64,000 nt of DNA from Oegoconia quadripuncta (taxonomy: Eukaryota > Arthropoda > Insecta > Lepidoptera > Autostichidae). The notes beneath the pieces were generated by a model. That model was not told the DNA's origin. It ran no database searches and saw only the letters and a program-made list of their open reading frames with translations. Positions within the stretch are counted from its first letter, which is position 1; the number at the start of each line of letters is the position of its first letter. Shown piece after piece: positions 41,776 through 51,214 of this stretch. The position numbers were made by a program, and so were the translations under genes. The stretch lies in contig OX438748.1 of assembly GCA_949316235.1 (NCBI GenBank), positions 23,748,575-23,812,574 on the forward strand, given 5' to 3'.

Positions 41776-42751
41776 CTTCAGACCTTCGATTTTTGACATC
41801 AAATGAAGCGGCCCACCAAGTTGAATATTTTTTGTAAAGGCGGTATATGTCGATCTCTAATAGTTTGGTTGGGCTCTTGTGTTTCCTAATCAGGGTCACC
41901 AGGTACTCCAGATCTTCGATTATCCTAGTTTTTATAGTTTTCCCTTTATGTGGCCATTGAACCATAAGTCTGTACCAAATTTCAGCTCTCTGAGTTTACG
42001 GGAAGTACTAGTTCTATTTTGATGATCATGAGTGAGTGAGTGAGTGAGTGAGTGTCATAAATGCGAAACTTTGCTTTCGCTTAACTTCGGAACTAAATGA
42101 CCTACAGACTTGAAATTTTGGATTTTAAGTATGTGTTTATAGCTTACTGGATGACGAAAATTTCTGCGTTCTAGTCTTATCCAGAGGTTCTAAAATAGGG
42201 GCCTGAAAATGCAGCGAAATGGTTCCAGTAAAGGATGGTACGGCAGTGTTTGCTTCGCGCTCGACTTGGCGGGGGCACTGCCGTGCCCCCAGATTAATGG
42301 TTTCCGTCATGAAAGAATTAAATCAACCCATCTCTTCCCGTGAGTACCGTAAGGGACTTTACATCGTAAACATCTTAGATACAGATTAGATTAAACACGT
42401 TTCAACGGCGATGGGCTCAGGCGTCATATATTCATTTTCGTATATTTCGAAAGATGAACAGAGGGCGGAGTGTGAGTTTTGTTTCGACTTTACTACCGCG
42501 TTCACGTTTACGTGACGATTTGTATGGATAAATGTGCAGCGCCTCTAGCGGATAGTTTGCAAAACGATTTTTTTTATAAGGACTTTTTTCATAAACGCGA
42601 ACGCGATGGTAAAGTTAAAAACGTGACAAAACGCACACTGGACGCCACTATGGGATTTTATACCAAAAAAAACACCCCCGGATATGTGCGAGAAATTTTG
42701 TCATTCTAGGTCAAAGTATTAGGTTTTGATTGATTTGAGTACGTCAAATTA
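41776..42751. other. Mixed repeat debris
   Basis: Includes a (GAGT)n run at 42031-42053, a phrase TAAATGCGAAACTTTGC-type piece, and a repeat E-like segment 42330-42480 (CATCTCTTCCCGTGAGTACC, AACGGCGATGGGCTCAGGCG). No gene recognised. The 88-codon minus frame 41699-41965 matches no family I know. Confidence 0.45.
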
Positions 42752-42977
42752 TCTAATATTATAAATGTGAAAGTTTGGATGTTTGTTTGTTACTAAATCA
42801 CGGCGAAATGGATGAACGCATTTGCATGAAATTTGGTATATAGGTAGAAGATAATATCCATGTTAACATAGGTTACTTTTTATCCCGATAAAGTGAGTAG
42901 TTCCCGCGGGATAAACAAACTAAATATATCCACGATGAAGTTCTTCCTCGCAAGCGAAGCTGCGGGCGGACAGCTAG
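42752..42977 (+). mobile_element. Helitron-like element with exact TC...CTAG ends
   Basis: 226 bp: begins TCTAATATTATAAATGTGAA after an A and ends GGGCGGACAGCTAG before a T, the A|T target and TC/CTRR termini of Helitrons. A short stem AGCTG/CAGCT precedes the 3' end. Non-coding, so non-autonomous. It resembles the widespread Lep1-type Helitrons of Lepidoptera (from general knowledge, not a search). Confidence 0.8.
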
Positions 42978-42984
42978 TATTATA

Positions 42985-43170
42985 TAATTCCGAAAGTTCG
43001 GATGTTTGTTTTGTTGCTTAATCACGGCGAAACGGATGAACAGATTTGGGTGAAATTTGGTATATAGGTAGAAAATACTCTGGATTAAAACATAGAATAT
43101 TTTTTATCCCAAGAAAGTGATATTCCCGCGGGATAAACAAATTTCCGCGATAAATTTATTCCACATAGGC
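42985..43170 (+). mobile_element. Second Helitron-like copy, 3'-truncated
   Basis: CGAAAGTTCGGATGTTTGTT, TGGTATATAGGTAGAAAATA and TTCCCGCGGGATAAACAAAT follow the first copy head to tail. The end is cut by the Jockey-like tail at 43171. Confidence 0.75.
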
Positions 43171-43935
43171 GATGCGTAAAAATCAAAGTCAAAATATTTT
43201 TGATTGCATTGTCTGAGTCAAAGTCAAAACACAGGGTGCACTTAAAATAGTCAGGTTTTACATTTTTTAAGCTACTGCTTGTGCAAAAGGCAATTTTCCC
43301 CTGAGAAGAATAAGCAAGAGACACGAGGGGTTGCTCTTTTTTAACAGCAGGTTTTTATATTACTATAATAATGACGACAATTTGGTGTAGCGGTTAGCAA
43401 CTCTGACCACTTTACCAAAAGGTTGCGGGTTCGATCACGCTAGGGGCATATGATTGTGTGATGAATACGGACATGAGTAGCCGAGTTATGGATGTTTTCA
43501 TTTATAATAAGTATTTATTTACAAAAAAAAATGTATTTATGTAGTATATTAACCATCTGGTATCCACATCACAAGCCTATAGTTGCTTACTGTGGAACTA
43601 GATGGTGCTGTGTTTAGGTCTAAGTAAATTTATTTATTAATATTTAAGGTTATTTCCATGCTTAATTATCGTCCAAATAGTCTGATATTTTATAATTATG
43701 CTTTCTTAAGAAGTTTCTGTTTTGTATAATCTTTAAATTTATTGAGAGGAAGATTTCGTACATCAATGGGAACCTTATTGATAAAAGCATATGCATAGCT
43801 CTTTGAATGAATGACTGATTTTGCGGAGTCTGCTTACATGACCTGCAAGTTTATCTTTATTTCTTGTATTGACATCATTTCACTATTTTACCTAAATGAT
43901 GATATATAGCAGCTGTAACTATTTACAGTCGAACT
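43171..43935 (-). mobile_element. Jockey-like LINE 3' end, split by a SINE A
   Basis: Reading minus, the ORF remnant and 3' UTR occupy 43641-43935 (CTTTGAATGAATGACTGATT, AACCTTATTGATAAAAGC on the plus strand) and 43171-43366 (AGCTACTGCTTGTGCAAAAG, AAAGTCAAAACACAGGGTGC). The SINE at 43367-43640 separates them. Two tail runs of (CAAAGT) type suggest tail slippage. Confidence 0.85.
43367..43640 (+). mobile_element. tRNA-derived SINE, family A, nested in a LINE
   Basis: Head GACGACAATTTGGTGTAGCG, B box GGGTTCGATCACGC (one base off), body CCGAGTTATGGATGTTTTCA and tail CTAGATGGTGCTGTG. Confidence 0.9.
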
Positions 43936-44002
43936 GACCTGATGATGGAGCCGGATGTAGAGATTGCAACTCCCTTTTTTTTTCTTTTTTTTTTCTTTTT
44001 TT

Positions 44003-44308
44003 ATATGCACAACGGGTTGATACTTGACCTCAATCACAGCTGATGTTAATTGAAGATGAGGTCGAAGGTGGAAGCGTACTGACAAGGAAACTTCAATACA
44101 TTTGGGGGACTGGCTCTCTGGCTCTGACAACCGGAACACAACAATGTTATTAACATAGCTGTATGGCGGGAGATTTAGATAAGTTGGTGGTAGCTGACCA
44201 GGCGGACATTCAAAATGCCCTACCACCAACCAAACCGAGTACTTAAACATGTACCCCGCTGGGGATCGAACCCGCGACCTCCGAATCGCAAACCCAATGT
44301 TGTTTACA
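44003..44308 (-). mobile_element. tRNA-derived SINE, family B
   Basis: Complete body with B box (GGGGATCGAACCCGCGACC). The head ends at CCAATGTTGTTTACA. A T-rich run at 43974-44002 is its long A-tail. Confidence 0.9.
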
Positions 44309-44764
44309 ATGACAAGAGAGTGGAACCTGTGCTAGTTTGTTTTGATGCCATGAACACTTTCCATTTCTGGAAGATTGAGCCATCTGAAGATTGAGCCAGA
44401 AGATCGCCACTGGATCTCCTTAATGGACTTTATGTTGCTCCTCTTTGTACTAGAATATATCATAATCATGATGCAGTATAAAAGCTTGTTCTTTAAAGAA
44501 CTTATTATGAAGAGAAGTTATGACGGAATTAAAAAAAAAACTGCATACCACACTTTCACATTGCACAATGGGAGAATTCGCGTTGCAATTGGACAAAACG
44601 GCAGTGTTTAATTTGTATTACGTCGAACTCGGCGAACCATTACACATTTGTTGGAGCTATTTATAACAGAAAGTGTGTCCATGAATACTGCGGGCACAGT
44701 TTAAATTTATAACGATAAATTGAAAATTTTGAAAATTAATTATAAAAAATTATTATATCATCTA
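44309..44764. other. Possible decayed transposon coding DNA, unassigned
   Basis: The plus frame 44375-44611 (ending RIRVAIGQNGSV) and minus frames show no family I can name with confidence. Confidence 0.35.
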
Positions 44765-44887
44765 GCTAGATAAACGAAACCAACTGTGTTAAAAGCTAAA
44801 TATATCAGGCCGCTCCTCGAATGTGCTTTCCAAATTTGGAGTCCATACTCCAGTCTACTGGAAAGTATACAAAGGAAGACCACCGCC

Positions 44888-45224
44888 GTTTTTAACCGCC
44901 TCCGTGGCTCAATGTAAACAACATTGGTTTTACGATTCGGAGGTCGCGGGTTCGATCCCCAGCGGGGTACATGTTTAAGTACTCGGTTTGGTTGGTGGTA
45001 GGGCATTTTAAATGTCCGCCTGGCTAGCTAATCTTATCTAAATCTGCCGCCAAGAAGCAATGTTAATTGCATTGTTGTGTTCCGGTTGTCAGAGATAAGA
45101 TAGCCAGTCCCCCAAATATGTTGGGGTTTTCGGGTCAGTACGCTTCCACGTTCGACCTTATCTTCACTTAACATCAGGTGTGATTGAGGTCAAGTACGAA
45201 CCCGTGGTGCATAAAAAAAAACCA
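44888..45224 (+). mobile_element. tRNA-derived SINE, family B, nested in LINE family 6
   Basis: Full length: AACCGCCTCCGTGGCTCAAT, B box GGGTTCGATCCCC, body and A-tail at 45214-45222. One of the best copies for deriving a consensus. Confidence 0.95.
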
Positions 45225-45460
45225 CTAAGAGAAGAGAGAAACCCTATGAGGAGATACTGAAGAATCTGAATATAACGACCCTTGAAGAGCGACATTTGCG
45301 AGGTGACCTCATTGAGATATTTAAAATTCTCACCTACAAATACAACCTGCCTCACTTGCGCGACATATTCAGGATGAAAGATACGAGGACATGCTCTGCG
45401 GATAAGCCGCACTCACGCTGACATCAATATCACCCATCACTTTCTGAGCAACCGAGTCGT

Positions 45461-45703
45461 TCAGGACCCGCAGTCTCGACATAGATAGCGATCGCTATAC
45501 CACCGATTTCGGTCGTTAAGTCCTAACAATGTTATTTTAATTGGAAAATTAGAGTCTTTAGTATCAAAATATCGGTTTCCATTGAAATTACGATTCAGGC
45601 TTCCAACAAAAACCGATATGATTATGAACACTATAACATTTAGAATAAGATCGTTAGGAGTTAACGACCGAAATCGGTTGCTATCTATGTCGAAACTGCG
45701 GGC
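45461..45703. mobile_element. Inverted-repeat element nested in LINE family 6
   Basis: The ends CCCGCAGTCTCGACATAGAT and its near complement ATCTATGTCGAAACTGCGGG continue inward with ACCGATTTCGGTCGTTAA on both sides. The left arm has an extra ~11 bases. The TSD is unclear. Confidence 0.8.
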
Positions 45704-45887
45704 CCAGGCCTGGAATAAGCTGCTGGAAGAGGTCTCCGCCCAATCAGTGAATTAATTCAATGATAGATTGCATATTTTTTTTAAACTAATGTTGACTCAA
45801 AGTAGTAAGCGTGAGTAACAATATAATAAACAATGTGAACTCTTCCAACACTGTGACATAGATATACCATCAGTAATAACTACTAAT

Positions 45888-46535
45888 TTAATTACTTATG
45901 TGCATTTATCCGACTACTCTTAAACGGTGAAGGAAAACATCGTGACAAAACCTGTATGCTTGAGAAATTAAAATTCAAAGGCATGTGAAGTCCCCAATCC
46001 GCACTGGGCCAGCGCGATGGACTAAGGCCCTTACTCCCTCATTATACGAGAGAAGGCCTATATCCCGACTATATACTGACCGACTGGATCCCCTGGCGTT
46101 ACGAAGAGACGTCGCGTCCCTCTGCATTCTCTATCGCATAACTCATGGGGAGTGTTCTGAAGAACTGTTCGAGCTAATAACCGCTGCTCAATTTAACCGA
46201 TAGGTACACTTCTCGCCGAAAATTAAATTTCTATCCACATCACCTGGATGAGTGGAAGTCTACCACTGTACGTTTCTCAAGAAACTTCTTACCACGTACG
46301 ACCACCCTGTGGAAAGGACTTCCGGCAGCGGTATTCCGAACGAGTACGACATTGGAACCTTCAAGAAACGAGCCTAACCTTCCTCAAAGGCCGGCAACGC
46401 ATCTGTGACCGTTTTGGTGTTGCGGGTGTCCATGGGCGGCGGTGATTGCTTTCCATCAGGTGACCCGCATGCTCGTTTGCCTCTCATATAAAAAAAAATC
46501 CCTGCAGTGGGATGTTTACGGGCTGATGATGATGA
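45888..46535 (+). mobile_element. SINE C split by LINE family 5
   Basis: The SINE body (TTATCCGACTACTCTTAAAC, GGCATGTGAAGTCCCCAATC) runs to CCTATATCCC at about 46067. The remainder (ATCCCTGCAGTGGGATGTTT...GATGATGATGA) resumes at 46498. ATCCC is present on both sides of the insertion. The tRNA-like head is missing. Confidence 0.85.
46070..46497 (+). pseudogene. LINE family 5 ORF C-terminus, nested in SINE C
   Basis: LTDRLDPLALRRDVASLCIL, YRITHGECSEELFELITAAQ then, after frame breaks, [38 protein letters not shown] and stop, short 3' UTR and A-tail. It keeps the RFSRNFLPRTT segment that is deleted in the copy at 8345-8752. Confidence 0.85.
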
Positions 46536-46619
46536 TGAATAATAACTACCTATATCTTTATCCTAATTACTCTACTATTTTTAGGTTAATTTAAAATGAA
46601 TGCATATAAAAGAATTTAG

Positions 46620-46770
46620 AAACAACCGTCTCTTCCCGTGGGTATAGTAAAAGGCGATTAAGGACTTAAAAAAATATATCTTGCACGTTTTAACGGCGCT
46701 GGATTCACCCTCTGTCACGTGTGCATTTCTGTATATTTCGTGAGGTGAACCATGGATGTTGTTTCAAGTA
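46620..46770 (+). repeat. Repeat E
   Basis: ACCGTCTCTTCCCGTGGGTA, AAGGCGATTAAGGAC, GTTTTAACGGCGCTGGATTC and TATTTCGTGAGGTGAACCAT. Confidence 0.6.
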
Positions 46771-46974
46771 TTAAACTTTTTTTATGCACAACGGGTTTGA
46801 ACTTGACCTCAATCACACCTGATGTTAAGTGAAGATCAGGCCGACCCGGAAACCCCAACATGTTTGGGGGACTGGCTATCTTATCTTTGATAACCGGAAC
46901 ACAACAATGTTATTAACATGCCCTACCACCAACCAAACCGAGTACTTAAATAAATACCCCGCTGGGGATCGAAC
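46771..46974 (-). mobile_element. SINE B with internal deletion
   Basis: A-tail and 3' part to AACAACAATGTTATTAACAT joined directly to GCCCTACCACCAACCAAACC and the B box region (GGGGATCGAACTCG). The middle ~60 bp and the head are lost. Confidence 0.85.
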
Positions 46975-47216
46975 TCGAAAACGGATATTAGGATATATAC
47001 ATTTTACATTAGTGAAAATAATTGTAAATAAAGTAGTGTTCGAATATGTGAGCAAATAACACTCATCTAACAGCTACAAAGGACACAATTTTTAACACCG
47101 AGATATATCGAAAATGCTTTAAATAGCTTGAACGTATACACAACAGAAAGCGCAGCAATACAACTGTTATCATCTAAATAGTCTCGTAGCTCTCCTTTAA
47201 ACTTATCACTTATCCA
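46975..47216. other. Unassigned stretch
   Basis: No gene or placed repeat. Confidence 0.5.
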
Positions 47217-47300
47217 CAGGACATCCACTGCTGAACATAACCTCCCCCATAGAATTCCAGAGCGGCTGGTTGGAAGCGGCTTGCATCCAGCGTATATTTT
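47217..47300 (-). pseudogene. RTE-type LINE C-terminal remnant
   Basis: Minus reading WMQAASNQPLWNSMGEVMFS SGCPVDK-stop, the same block as 4268-4375. Confidence 0.7.
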
Positions 47301-47364
47301 GTACTATAAATAGTTTATACAAGTACAATGGTGTAACTGTTTCTTTTCCTAAATGAAATAAAAT

Positions 47365-47443
47365 CCGGGTCAGTATACGACCTCATCTTCACTTAACATC
47401 AGGTGTGATTGAGGCCAAGTACGAATCCGTCGTGCATAAAAAA
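47365..47443 (+). mobile_element. SINE B 3' end fragment
   Basis: CCGGGTCAGTATACGACCTC, ATCAGGTGTGATTGAGGCCA and A-tail only. Confidence 0.85.
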
Positions 47444-47544
47444 AAATAATAATAATATTATATATTGATGTCACAATATATCCTACAATGAAGAATTAGC
47501 AATTAAAGTTTGAAGATTGACTTGTGTTATTCTCCATAATTTAA

Positions 47545-48545
47545 AGAGACCAATGGTGACCCTACACCCTAAACATCCATTTCCAACAACGGCGTAACTC
47601 GTGACATTTATCATTACAATATTTCAGCCACAAATACTATTAACACTTTGTATCGTGGATATAGTTACGTTTAGTTTTTATTTAATCTATATTTTAAAGA
47701 ACTTGCACACACACGAGCACTACACACACTCAATGAGATAGCAGACAGAACAGATATTGTCATATGCAGTATGAACGAATTTCAAAAAGTCGCGTTATAT
47801 GTGCTATGTTATTTAGTATAGGTTGATATAGTTGGTATACATAACTTGGTAAATAAATAAATAAAACTTATTTATTCAGTTGAACATGTCGATATGTATA
47901 ACTCCTCGAGCTGCTTTTTAAAATTACAGTTGATGTTAAAATTAAAATGATGTCATATATTTTTCCTTACCGACTCATAGTCACACCAAGTTATCACACC
48001 AGTGTTACAAACAGGATTCTTTTTCTTGTTAGTCACACTACTAATTTTTCCACACCATTTATACTATAATTGCTAGTGCTGTACCTGTTGAAAATTTTGG
48101 TTTAACAGGAACAAACTAATATATAATAATGTCAACCTAACACGAAGGGTATGGCGGGCGATCGAACCTAACCTATCCATGTCGGGGTGCCAAAAACTCC
48201 CGTGCTCGCTTCGCTCGCACTCGTCCGGCTCGCTTGCGCCAGTTAAATATAGATGGCATCTCAGATGACATTCCATTTTACAGGACAGGACAGGCTAGGA
48301 CAGCACTAGTTAGGGAATAAATACAATAAATGGTGTAGAAAAATTAGTAGTGTGACTAACAAGAAAAAGAATCCTGTTTGTGACACTGGTGTGATAACTT
48401 GGTGTGACTATGAGTCGGTAACTATATTTTTGTACCAAATGTCCACAATTCAAAGCGACCAATGGTGACAGTACACATCCGTAGTTTGCAACGGCGTAAA
48501 TCCTGAAATTTATCGTTAATATTTCGACCACAAGCTGTATTGTTT
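47545..48545. repeat. Direct repeat pair flanking element M3
   Basis: GACCAATGGTGAC..TACAC..., CAACGGCGTAA and ATATTTC.(A/G)CCACAA occur at 47552-47635 and again at 48457-48533, in the same order and orientation. M3 and ~300 bp of other DNA lie between. Confidence 0.7.
47965..48422. mobile_element. Inverted-repeat element with 9 bp TSD (element M3)
   Basis: 458 bp. The ends TTACCGACTCATAGTCACAC and its complement are inverted copies for ~100 bp, with repeated CACACCA/CACACTA words. An exact 9 bp direct repeat, TATATTTTT, lies at 47956-47964 and 48423-48431. A GC-rich core at 48139-48245 (GGCGGGCGATCG, CCTAACCTATCCATGTCGGG, CTCGCTTCGCTCGCACTCG) resembles the cores of M2 and, less, M1. No transposase. 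Confidence 0.9.
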
Positions 48546-49030
48546 GAAACCACCGTGAGACTAATGGAGGATTATACTCGTTGGTACATTTGCATATTTG
48601 ACTATGATAAATATTGAAGCACTTTCATTGATGAAGATTTATCAATAACTGTGAAGTGAAATTTTAAAACTCCGTAAGGCAGATTATACACTTTATTGTA
48701 CAGAAAATAATAAAATGATATACGTACAAAACAGTAAGCAGTAAAACTCTTGCAGATATGTTACATTTTCTTATTTTCTTTACTTTTTCTTTAAATTTAG
48801 TATCGAAAAAATCTTTATTTGCATCACAGAATAAAAATTTAACTTGGCTACATATTTGTTTTTCTACGGTAACTGTCTTCCTGCGATACGGTTCTAGGAC
48901 TAGTGTAGGAGACACAGTTTAAGTAATATACATCTTAGATAATGATGCCAGGACAACATTTGTTTAAATATTATACTACCTATGGTAAAAAAATGTGAGT
49001 TCTATAGTGTTTAATGGCATAATAATAAAG
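48546..49030. other. Unassigned, probably a LINE 3' UTR at its right end
   Basis: The stretch before the pentanucleotide run ends GGCATAATAATAAAGAATTTC, as a retroposon 3' end would. The 83-codon minus frame 48664-48915 is not recognised. Confidence 0.4.
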
Positions 49031-49031
49031 A

Positions 49032-49150
49032 ATTTCATTTCATTTCATTTCATTTCATTTCATTTCATTTCATTTCATTTCATTTCATTTCATTTCATTT
49101 CATTTCATTTCATATCATCTCATCTCATCACATTTCATTTCATTTCATTT
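49032..49150. repeat. (TTTCA)n microsatellite, LINE-tail type
   Basis: About 23 units with a few CATCT variants. The same pentamer is the tail of the LINE at 12319-12651, so this is probably an expanded LINE tail. Confidence 0.9.
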
Positions 49151-50279
49151 CTTGTGTATTAATTTGTGTCACTTCAAGTACTGTAACGTGGTATTTTCAA
49201 TGCTACGTTGCGGCGAATTAACTCGATTTTTTTATCAAGCTTAAAGTGAGCGGTTTTTGAATGGAATTAGTCCCTCACTGATAAACTCGTTAAATCTTTA
49301 ATTTTTAACTACTTTCTAAAAACCTTTTTATAGCGTCCATTCGATGTAGAAAAATATCCCTAACCTCCCACAGCGAGGGTTCCTTTTAAGGATTCGTAGT
49401 CTAATTTTTATTCATTAATTTCGTTCATTAATTGATTTTCCAGTATAGTAATACCGACCATTTATTGGGTTTCGACTATAGCCACACCTGGGTTGCCAGG
49501 GGAAGATTCGGTTTTCCCTGACAGATGTGGCTGAAGTAACTTCAAACATTCAGGTCGTCAATTTTCAGTTTCAGACGTGTAACTTTTTATTGTGCAAAAT
49601 ATAGGGCTGAAGTTGTGATCGCAGCCCGATTCGCGGCAAGAAGGCGTAGTCCCGTTGACGGGAAGGAATCTTGAGTTTTTTCAGGTGACTTTTCAGGGCT
49701 CCAATGTCGAGTGAAAGGAAACGTTGGTGTCCGAGGAAGACCTCCCGAACGACGAGAGCTGCTGGCACCTAAGCCACCTTCGGGAAGGTTCTGGAGCCAA
49801 CCGTTGTCCCAACAATTAGGGGAACCCCTGAAATGGTCACCTGACATCACTGGTTTAAACAACAGAGCTCAGGACCTCGATGAAATTCCTGTCGCGGCAC
49901 TTGCCTTCCGATAGCGTCCAGAGACGGAGCTGCGGCTACATACGTTATAAACTCAGTTTTGTGGTAAGCATTTTGAAGAGACAGCTCCATTGAAAGCAGC
50001 CTGAATCATTGTTTATCAACGTTATTCTAAAACCGGCGTATTTATTTCAGATTCGGCTCTTTTAAGTGCTATTTACCTGCGCCTGCGGCGTGTCTGAAAC
50101 CGCGTGCCGCATATTTGCTGCACCGGTATGTATTACTGCTGTTTAACCTTACCAAGGCCCTCGGAGCCTCTCCATTATTATGAATATCGTTTCTAAATAT
50201 TAAATTCTTTCCAGGAAGCTGAAAGTGTGGAGTTGACATTGTGCAAAGCACCCTAGGCAGGCATATTTTCCTCCGACAG

Positions 50280-50572
50280 GTGAGTTTTTACCATACTACA
50301 ACCATAAGATATTATCTTATTACTGTCTCTCATCGGATAGGGTAATCTTTCTTTGAAAAAGACAAATTTTAGTTAATTTTAACCATGTGCCACGTGGCAC
50401 ATGTTCTCTTTTAATACTTAATAGCTATTACTACTTAAATTAGCATTTCATACCATTCCGAACCACCCTACAACCATGTATGATGATGTAGGTCTACCCC
50501 GAGTGTAGTTTCAACCCCTATTTAAATATATTATCACAATTGTACTAACCTCTGCAATGTTACCCATCGCAG
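50280..50572 (+). other. Candidate intron in the left arm (mirrored at 51786-52078)
   Basis: Donor ACAG|GTGAGT, branch-point TACTAAC at about 50543-50549, acceptor CATCGCAG|G. Two shorter candidates lie upstream (49964-50050 GTAAGC...TTTCAG; 50126-50214 GTATGT...TTCCAG). Removing them does not give one long reading frame, so a protein-coding model is not supported. A spliced non-coding transcript is possible. Confidence 0.4.
50384..50403. repeat. 20 bp perfect palindrome
   Basis: CATGTGCCACGTGGCACATG, centred on CACGTG. Inside candidate intron 3, and mirrored at 51955-51974. Confidence 0.9.
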
Positions 50573-51096
50573 GAGGTGTCATATTGGGGCGAAGAGCCTC
50601 TGTCATATTAAGGCGAAGAGCCAGTGTCATATTGGGGCGAAGAGCCTCTGTCATATTAAGGCGAAGAGCCAGTGTCATATTGGGGCGAAGAGCCTCTGTC
50701 ATATTAAGGCGAAGAGCCAGTGTCATATTGGGGCGAAGAGCCTCTGTCATATTAAGGCGAAGAGCCAGTGTCATATTGGAGCGAACAGCTACCACTGTCA
50801 TATTGGGAGCTACCAGTGACTGCCCAACAGTCCTGCGCAGCTGTGTAGCAGCTGAATTAGCAGTCGGGTTACCACCCGCATCACAGGGAGTGATAACACC
50901 TCACCTCACCACCTTAGACTCACAGCCCTCAGCTATTTTCTTTAATAATTTTCTCTTTACTGCGGAGTGCACTGGAGCAGGCGGGTTCCACAGACAGAGC
51001 ACGTGGAACACGGCTGACCCAGGCACCCCCCAAAATATATTAAGAGTTATCGACCAAGCGAGCCAACAACCCGAGCATTATTCTGTTGCTAGTTAA
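50557..51096 (+). other. 179-codon open frame with a repeat N-half
   Basis: Begins MLPIAGGVILGRRASV, then alternating GRRASVIL/RRRASVIL from the 48 bp minisatellite (50581-50772, four units). The unique C-half ends DPGTPQNILRVIDQASQQPE then HYSVAS. No known domain. If the acceptor at 50572 is real, the frame continues from an upstream exon. The reverse strand of the minisatellite is also open (MTLALRLNMTEALRPN repeats), a sign that openness may come from the repeat itself. Confidence 0.3.
50581..50772. repeat. 48 bp minisatellite, left arm
   Basis: Four complete units, each made of two related 24-mers (ATATTGGGGCGAAGAGCCTC... and ATTAAGGCGAAGAGCCAG...). The mirrored copy at 51586-51777 has the same unit number. 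Confidence 0.95.
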
Positions 51097-51143
51097 GAAT
51101 GTTTGTCAATGTATTTTACCAATAAACAGAGACTGGTTAACAG

Positions 51144-51214
51144 ACATAATTTTATTATTTATACCCCTACCTAACCCGGAAAATAGGTTTTTTTTTTTTT
51201 TTTTTTTTTTTTTT
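51144..51214. other. Spacer of the giant inverted repeat
   Basis: 71 bp: ACATAATTTTATTATTTATA, CCCCTACCTAACCCGGAAAA, TAGG and a run of 27 T (51188-51214). On the minus strand the run reads as A27 starting exactly where the right arm's transcript-like sequence ends, 17 bp after its AATAAA. Confidence 0.95.

Larger units (their letters stand above)
44765..45770 (+). pseudogene. LINE RT C-terminus (family 6), split by a SINE and a MITE
   Basis: Three plus-strand pieces: YIRPLLECAFQIWSPYSSLL ESIQRKTTAVF (44790-44885); PYEEILKNLNITTLEERHLR then GDLIEIFKILTYKYNLPHLR (45240-45420); and RAQAWNKLLEEVSAQSVN (45704-45755). The order matches the thumb and C-terminus of a CR1-group RT (RP.LEY..Q.WSP...L..LE.RR.RGDLI...K...WN.LP). 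The insertions are at 44888-45224 and 45461-45703. Confidence 0.8.
49178..51143. repeat. Left arm of giant inverted repeat
   Basis: 1966 bp. Each base x pairs with 102358 - x in the right arm. All stretches I compared match without length change, and I found one mismatch (51134/51224). The tip is GTACTGTAACGTGGTATTTT. Plus-strand signals: GT..AG intron-like segments at 49964-50050, 50126-50214 and 50280-50572 (the last with ACAG|GTGAGT and TACTAAC), a 48 bp minisatellite, an open frame ending 51096 and AATAAA at 51121-51126, 17 bp before the arm ends. Confidence 0.97.

Noticed and set aside
42479..42709. 76-codon plus frame (MFRLYYRVHVYVT...)
   Set aside because: No recognisable domain, and it lies between a repeat E segment and a Helitron-like element; too short to call a gene.
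50581..50772. Regular 48 bp repeats as a possible CRISPR-like array
   Set aside because: Units are contiguous with no variable spacers, and the context is eukaryotic; it is a minisatellite.
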